Assembly: GCF_026988655.1 (NCBI RefSeq)
Contig: NZ_JALSKT010000010.1
Location: 1-64,000 of the forward strand
DNA from: Sulfurimonas sp.
Lineage (GTDB): Bacteria; Campylobacterota; Campylobacteria; Campylobacterales; Sulfurimonadaceae
Direction of reading: 5' to 3'
Length of the DNA stretch: 64,000 nucleotides
The notes under the pieces were generated by a model that made no database searches, was not told the DNA's origin, and saw only the letters and a program-made list of their open reading frames with translations. Position 1 is the stretch's first letter; every line of letters begins with the position of its first letter. A program made the translations under genes and the position numbers. Shown piece by piece: positions 63,407 through 64,000 of the stretch.

Positions 63407-64000
63407 CTAATTTTTCTCCCATTGTATATAATTGTGCCAAATTCCACCAAGTGCTGGCTCGATGTTTTTGATATCTTTATTGACCGCTGTGATAGAGTTT
63501 GGAATATATAAAAATAGGTATGGATTATCTTCTGCTATGATAGCAAACATCTCTCTACAAAGCTTGCCAAGCTGCTTTTTGTCGATGATAGCCTGAGATT
63601 TTTCTATCATTTTATCCATCTTTTTATTATGATAGCCAACAAGATTAAAACCGCCCTTTTTATCGCTATCACTATGCCAAAATACATAAGGATCAGGGGT
63701 CGGTGAAAGCCCCCAACCAAGCAATACTGCATCAAAATTATGAGGAAATACAACCATATTTAAAAAAGCCTGCCACTCCATCACACGCAGTTTGACAATA
63801 ACACCAATTTTTTTAAGCTGATATTGTAAAATTTCGGCTGCATACGGGCGAATAGAGCTCGCATTTGATGTTACTATTTCAAATTCAAAAGGATGCTTCT
63901 CATCATATCCTGCTGCGTTTAGCAGACGTTTTGCTTCCTCAATATTTTGCTTTGGAGCTTTTACATCAGGATTAAAAGCAAGTGTTCCCGGTAAAAAGGG
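63407..64000 (-). CDS. Peptide ABC transporter substrate-binding protein (partial at window edge)
   Basis: Reverse-strand frame open to window end: PFLPGTLAFNPDVKAPKQNIEEAKRLLNAAGYDEKHPFEFEIVTSN...; SBP_bac_5-like C-terminus. Confidence 0.8.
   Translation of the reverse strand, partial: PFLPGTLAFNPDVKAPKQNIEEAKRLLNAAGYDEKHPFEFEIVTSNASSIRPYAAEILQYQLKKIGVIVKLRVMEWQAFLNMVVFPHNFDAVLLGWGLSPTPDPYVFWHSDSDKKGGFNLVGYHNKKMDKMIEKSQAIIDKKQLGKLCREMFAIIAEDNPYLFLYIPNSITAVNKDIKNIEPALGGIWHNYIQWEKN

Noticed and set aside
1263-63920. CTGCGTTT motif explained by a shared peptide (e.g. NAA/TAF) in a protein family
   Set aside because: Copies occur in unrelated genes, in both orientations and at least five different translations, so a protein-level cause does not fit; only the 1980/3425 pair is explained by paralogy.
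1-64000. CRISPR arrays, tRNA/rRNA genes, prophage or transposase genes
   Set aside because: Scanned for regularly spaced repeats, tRNA-like sequence and IS transposase ORFs; none found by eye.

Overview
AT-rich chromosomal window with gene content typical of a Campylobacterota (Sulfurimonas-like) bacterium; the taxon is inferred from protein similarity recalled by eye. It is densely coding. Main blocks: a phosphate-starvation locus (phoB-like regulator, two porins, pstSCAB, phoU, phoR-like kinase, a probable ornithine-lipid synthase OlsF, an EAL/CBS/GGDEF protein); glnA; leuA; PBP1A; a bioF-like gene; alaS; a YeeE/YedE pair; an orphan molybdopterin formate dehydrogenase-like subunit; hom and an aminotransferase; rlmB/rsmI/rpmE/rsmE; moeA/queD/queE/moaA; the cytochrome bc1 operon; mnmG; ribE/recQ/mnmC-like; a PIN/RHH toxin-antitoxin pair; luxS; and the por (pyruvate:ferredoxin oxidoreductase) operon. 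No rRNA, tRNA, CRISPR, prophage or transposase gene was seen. The strongest unexplained signal is an over-represented short motif, 5'-RCTGCGTTTR-3' (reverse complement YAAACGCAGY). By eye I count 39 exact copies of the 8-bp core CTGCGTTT/AAACGCAG, against about 1-2 expected from base composition. They lie on both strands, all inside genes, and in several reading frames (TAF/AAF, LRL/LRF, NAV/NAA, KRS, QTQ). This points to selection on the DNA itself, resembling a DNA-uptake-sequence or another genome-wide recognition motif. Secondary signals: a TTAC-N7-TTAC putative PHO box at pho-locus promoters, tripled in front of olsF; two MITE-like inverted-repeat elements; a decayed YiiX-like gene; and a recQ gene with no conventional start codon upstream of its conserved N-terminal motif.
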